A stretch of 64,000 nt of DNA. It comes from Sedimenticola selenatireducens (lineage in GTDB: Bacteria > Pseudomonadota > Gammaproteobacteria > Chromatiales > Chromatiaceae). The position numbers were made by a program, and so were the translations under genes. The notes beneath the pieces were generated by a model, which was given only the letters and a program-made list of their open reading frames with translations, was not told where the DNA came from and made no database searches. Below are positions 60,268-64,000 of this stretch, piece by piece (positions within the stretch are counted from its first letter, which is position 1; every line of letters begins with the position of its first letter). The DNA lies in the NCBI RefSeq assembly GCF_007625115.1, contig NZ_VMNH01000027.1, positions 1-64,000 on the forward strand, read 5' to 3'.

Positions 60268-63200
60268 ATGTTTCGTTGGTTGAAGTCTCGTCTGGCAGAA
60301 GCACTGCTTCTGTCATTGATGCTGTTGTGTGCTACACCGGTTTTGGCCGATGAACTGGGGCAATATCTTCTCGACTCGCTTAAGCGTCATCCAGAACAAC
60401 CTGTAACAGAGGGCACGATGCTGTTGCTCACCCGTGATCTTGAGTGGTATGGCAAGCACATGGCAGAACTTCCTCTGCAGCTACAGGATGATGTGCAGAA
60501 TTTGCGTATTCGACTGGTCGGTGAGTCGGCCCAGCAGGCGGCTGAAGCACTGGGTGAGCCGGCGGATGTCTTTCTTGCCAGTGGCTCATGCAAACCCGCC
60601 CGCGATATAGACGTGTTGTATGTTGGTGGAAATACCCGTGAGGCACGGGCCCATATAGAACGTGCGATTCATGACAAGACCGCTGCCATACTGGCGGCTG
60701 CAGAAGGAGATCAACTGCTGGCCGCAGCCAAAGGAAAGGGGCTGAAGATCCCTTCCAGCCTGACCAGTGATGCGTTGGAAATTGTTACATCTGATCTGCC
60801 CAATTTCGCCTATAAGGATCTCAATGACGCAGTTTCCAGCGCACGAGCAGCACTGAAGGCGGGTGACGCCAACGCCATCGACCAGTTTAAACAGGCATTG
60901 AGCAAGACCCTGCAACAGAATCTGGAGGCACAGGTGGCCGCCTCGGCGAAGGATATGTATCGCGGTGCTGCGGGCCAGCGTTTCTTTAATATTGACTACC
61001 TGGGTGACCCGGAAAAGGTGCGACGCATCGTCTCCGAGTCCGGTGGCTGGGTGCTCAAACCTGGTGGCCCTGAAGCAATTTCAGCGTTGCTGCAGGAACA
61101 GGTGATCGCCCTGATGCCCACCAGTAGACGGGCCAAGTTTGCCAAGGTGGCGACCGACTATGCAATGTTTTTTAAACATGGTGAGGAGGGTGGACTCTCC
61201 GGTACTGCTAAATATGTGCAGCGCATCTGGGAGGATGTAGACAGTACCGCCTTGTTGATCCATATCGGCGACGATGAAAACAAGGCGTTGTTAGTTGCCA
61301 AGGCCATTGCGGAAAAGCCAAACCAGGCCTCCACCATTCTGGCCTTGAATGGTCTTTCGGAATTGGATGTGGAAAACGGCGTGCAACGCGCCATGCATCA
61401 GTGGATCGAGAATCAGCTGGTCATTGATGTGGGCTATCTGGTGCAAGAGATGGAGACCGTGAAGCTTGCACAGGCCGCCGGATCGGCCGATGAGCTGGAA
61501 GCCTTGTTTCGTAAACAGCTGGTACAGTTTGATCTGAATGATCTCTCGAGTGGCCTGTCTGCTCTGAGTCAGGTGCCGGGGAAGGGGCCGGCCGAGATAC
61601 TGGGTGTACTGGAGAAGGAGTTCGGTAGCAGTGATGCCGGTCAACTGGCCATCCGTTATATCCGTCAGCAACTGGAGATCTTCGCGGATAACGCCATCGA
61701 CTCCGTGGGCATGCGCCTGATTCGTGCCCTGGTCAACAGTGGTGAGATCTCACCCGCGGACTATCATGAGCTGCGTTCACGGATGCTGAAGGGACAGGAG
61801 TTGCCCGCGGATGCAGCCAAGAAGTTACAGAAGGCACGCAGTGAAGTGCTGTTTCTCGGTTCAGTCAATATGCTTGAGCTCGATCAGAAGCCCGGATCGA
61901 TTGATCAGCTGATTGAGGACTGGAAACGCAGTCGCAGCAGTGCCCTGATCAGTGTGGCTGATGACGATGTGCGCAAGACGATCACGGAGTTGTCGCAACT
62001 CCCCGCAGACGAATTGAAAAAACTTGGCTGGCTGGAGGCTGAACTGCAGTTGCCAATGGAAACCCGGCTTAGGATCAAGCTATTGCCGGATCAGGCGGCG
62101 GATATGGCCGAACGGCTTGGTAAGAATCTCTCCAGGCAGGCGCTCACACTGAACCAGTGGCAGCGACAAGCACGTAAATATATCTTCGACCTGACGCCTA
62201 CCGAGTTTGGCGAAGCGGGTGATCTGGGCGCGATGGATGTGGTCTTCTCTGTGGCCAATGGCCTGTATAAAACCTACTCCATTCTGAACAGCTCACCGCC
62301 GATGAAACCGGCCGATGAAAACCTGGCACTGGCCAATGCCTGGGTTACCGCACTGCCTATCGTAGGTGATTTTGCCGACGGCATCCTCAGTGGTATCGAG
62401 GCCGGGTTTACCGGCAACAAGGCCAAGGCGCTGGAGTCTGGACTGTTTGTCACCATCGGTGTGATGGGGGTGGTGCCGGGTGGGCAGATTCCCGCCGTGG
62501 TGGCCAGCCTGATAGCGGCCTCGGCACCGATTGCCGGCGGTATCTATGATGCCAGTCAGGCTCAGGATCTGATTCAGGCCTGGATCGAATCGGGTAACTG
62601 GGAAGGCGGTGGTGATCAACCGATGGTGTTGGTCGGCCTATTTGACCGGGCGCAGGGGCACCATGAGATCAGCTATGAGGAGCTGCTCACTGCAAAAGGC
62701 AATGTACCTTATCAATCGGAACGGGCGGACGGGTTGTTGTCAGTACCGACCCTGAATGGCTCCATTCGGGACTATGCGGAAAAGTATGTCTTTCCCCAAT
62801 ACCCGAAAATCAAGCAGCTGCGCGAATCACTGAAGGTGCTGTTTCCGACTTTCAATGACAAGATCTGGGAAGATGAGTTTGATGCCAAACTGCGGATTGA
62901 TCGTGAAGGCGGCAAGGCGGCGCTGTTCCTGTTCCGGGAGTACTATCAGATACGCACCCAGGCACTCAACCAGACCCTGGCACAATTGAAAGCCTGGGCG
63001 GAAGAGGAGCGACGGGTTGCCCATGATTATGAGGGTGAGATTGAAAAGGCCACGCAGGCATTGATCAAGTTACAGGACGAGCTCAACGTCCACTCGCTGG
63101 TCCCGCATGCCCGTCGCAGTGCCGAGGCCTATACAAAGATCATCAAGAATACGATGGAGCATGAGACACTGCCGCTGTCCCGTTATCGTATCTACAAACA

Positions 63201-64000
63201 CTATCTGCAAGAGTATCAACAGATTGCCAAGATGGTGCGGCAGGTCAAGGCCAGGCTGGCGATTATCACGGACGGTTATCAACCCTCCCAGTGGTTTTTA
63301 ACCGGATATCCGGAATTCGATAAACCCCGCATTACGAAACTGGCATCGATGATTGACAACGGTCACAAGTCTGTTGTGGAGAAAGTAACGGCATTGATCA
63401 AGTCATTCGGGTTCCGCTCAAAAGGCGGCTATGATCCGAAAAATAGTTGTCATCAGGATGCCTATAACATTCTTGCCCGGATTCGCCATAAGATCTCTTT
63501 CCTCGAAAATCTGGAAGATTATTATAAAGAGCTTGCCAGCAATGAATCAGCCTGGGGTGATGCCTACGAATCGGCGCGCAGTCGCTATCTGGAAGTGCGA
63601 GACAGCTTTAGCGATAAGCTGCTCTCTAAACCGGAAGCGGAAGCCAAAAGACTGGCGGATGCGGTAATCACCTTTATGGCGGCCATGCCCTATGCATTGG
63701 CTGCAGATGAGCGGGATCTCTACAAGAGTACAGCAAGCAGTGTGGGCATCCGTCTGCAAAAGGCGATGAGTGAGTTTGAGATGGCCGGATACCTGACTGG
63801 CACGGCAGGTGCTGCACTGGAAAACTGCCTGCTAAAATCGCTCAAGATTGATATCACTCTTAAGCCCTACACCCCCAAGTCGGGTGAGGCAACAGTAGCC
63901 ACAGCCAGGCTGAGCAGTGCAACACCGCCGACCGAATACACCTGGCGCTGGAAAACAAATGGTCCACTGCAACTTGATTCCCGCTATGGTGAGAAGGTCA
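60268..64000 (+). CDS. Very large exported protein, partial (runs off the window)
   Basis: Open from ATG 60268 to the window edge without a stop: 1244 codons so far. GGGAG lies 8 bases upstream. A signal peptide (FRWLKSRLAEALLLSLMLL, ending ...VLA-DE) exports it. Residues ~30-650 are helix-rich and highly charged. Around 650-780 are Gly-rich hydrophobic stretches (SGLFVTIGVMGVVPG, VVASLIAASAPIAGGIY) that look membrane-active. Then come long coiled coils (~850-1000). The last ~50 residues read like the start of an Ig/PKD-type domain (TPKSGEATVATARLSSATPP). No known toxin, adhesin or enzyme motif was recognised, and no repeats were seen. Neighbours give no clue. Confidence 0.8.
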   Translation, partial: MFRWLKSRLAEALLLSLMLLCATPVLADELGQYLLDSLKRHPEQPVTEGTMLLLTRDLEWYGKHMAELPLQLQDDVQNLRIRLVGESAQQAAEALGEPADVFLASGSCKPARDIDVLYVGGNTREARAHIERAIHDKTAAILAAAEGDQLLAAAKGKGLKIPSSLTSDALEIVTSDLPNFAYKDLNDAVSSARAALKAGDANAIDQFKQALSKTLQQNLEAQVAASAKDMYRGAAGQRFFNIDYLGDPEKVRRIVSESGGWVLKPGGPEAISALLQEQVIALMPTSRRAKFAKVATDYAMFFKHGEEGGLSGTAKYVQRIWEDVDSTALLIHIGDDENKALLVAKAIAEKPNQASTILALNGLSELDVENGVQRAMHQWIENQLVIDVGYLVQEMETVKLAQAAGSADELEALFRKQLVQFDLNDLSSGLSALSQVPGKGPAEILGVLEKEFGSSDAGQLAIRYIRQQLEIFADNAIDSVGMRLIRALVNSGEISPADYHELRSRMLKGQELPADAAKKLQKARSEVLFLGSVNMLELDQKPGSIDQLIEDWKRSRSSALISVADDDVRKTITELSQLPADELKKLGWLEAELQLPMETRLRIKLLPDQAADMAERLGKNLSRQALTLNQWQRQARKYIFDLTPTEFGEAGDLGAMDVVFSVANGLYKTYSILNSSPPMKPADENLALANAWVTALPIVGDFADGILSGIEAGFTGNKAKALESGLFVTIGVMGVVPGGQIPAVVASLIAASAPIAGGIYDASQAQDLIQAWIESGNWEGGGDQPMVLVGLFDRAQGHHEISYEELLTAKGNVPYQSERADGLLSVPTLNGSIRDYAEKYVFPQYPKIKQLRESLKVLFPTFNDKIWEDEFDAKLRIDREGGKAALFLFREYYQIRTQALNQTLAQLKAWAEEERRVAHDYEGEIEKATQALIKLQDELNVHSLVPHARRSAEAYTKIIKNTMEHETLPLSRYRIYKHYLQEYQQIAKMVRQVKARLAIITDGYQPSQWFLTGYPEFDKPRITKLASMIDNGHKSVVEKVTALIKSFGFRSKGGYDPKNSCHQDAYNILARIRHKISFLENLEDYYKELASNESAWGDAYESARSRYLEVRDSFSDKLLSKPEAEAKRLADAVITFMAAMPYALAADERDLYKSTASSVGIRLQKAMSEFEMAGYLTGTAGAALENCLLKSLKIDITLKPYTPKSGEATVATARLSSATPPTEYTWRWKTNGPLQLDSRYGEKV

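Noticed and set aside
1-64000. CRISPR arrays, tRNA and rRNA genes, complete insertion sequences
   Set aside because: Looked for by eye; no regular short repeats with spacers, no cloverleaf-like sequence with T-loop and no transposase frame were found. A tRNAscan and an IS search would be needed to be certain.

Overview
The window reads as chromosome of a facultative, respiratory gammaproteobacterium, probably a marine or sediment sulfur-oxidiser of the Chromatiales/Sedimenticolaceae kind. This rests on protein similarity and gene order seen by eye: ffs-dnaX-ybaB-recR, hspQ, fumC, nsrR, a CbbQ/CbbO pair, many c-type cytochromes and two very large c-di-GMP proteins. No rRNA, tRNA, CRISPR array or complete insertion sequence was seen.

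Layout. 1-4.7 kb: small genes on the minus strand (membrane-anchored protein, cold-shock protein, GYD protein, two related zinc-ribbon membrane proteins, a monooxygenase-fold protein). 4.8-9.4 kb: an AT-richer block with the hallmarks of integron gene cassettes without an integrase in view. All cassettes run on the minus strand: a Mrr-like nuclease, a 547-residue protein with an R-x5-H motif, a small membrane protein and an rsgA GTPase. Two well-formed attC sites separate them, a third degenerate one closes the array, and a duplicated ~93-bp element flanks it. 9.4-16.5 kb: a TetR regulator with two matching palindromic operators that tie it to a cytochrome c'-like gene, then CbbQ/CbbO, hspQ, fumC and a PnbB-like protein. 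16.5-18.5 kb: a nitric-oxide-response group (hemerythrin, nsrR, flavin reductase) with two NsrR-like sites. 18.8-23.7 kb: a 1649-residue CBS/PAS/GAF/GGDEF/EAL protein.

24.2-32.8 kb: a complete nine-gene V/A-type ATPase operon on the minus strand. 33.1-35.6 kb: a cluster of three exported c-type cytochromes with a Cys/His-rich secreted protein and an HMA-fold protein. 35.7-40.4 kb: housekeeping and redox genes (thiolase, TRIC-type channel, TlpA-like thioredoxin, glutaredoxin). 40.9-45.2 kb: a second, membrane-bound GGDEF/EAL protein.

45.8-55.8 kb is a tungsten/molybdenum module. tupABC, a MOT1-type oxyanion transporter and moeA face away from aorABCD, which encode an NAD-type tungsten aldehyde oxidoreductase (polyferredoxin, W-bis-pterin subunit, FAD subunit, MoaD-like protein). 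The gap between the halves holds two ModE-like palindromes. The modules fit together: metal uptake and cofactor insertion serve the AOR enzyme. 55.9-59.2 kb is the 4.5S RNA and DNA-repair block. Its dnaX carries a run of nine A that could yield a shorter gamma form. The window ends inside a very large exported protein of unknown function (from 60268, at least 1244 codons).
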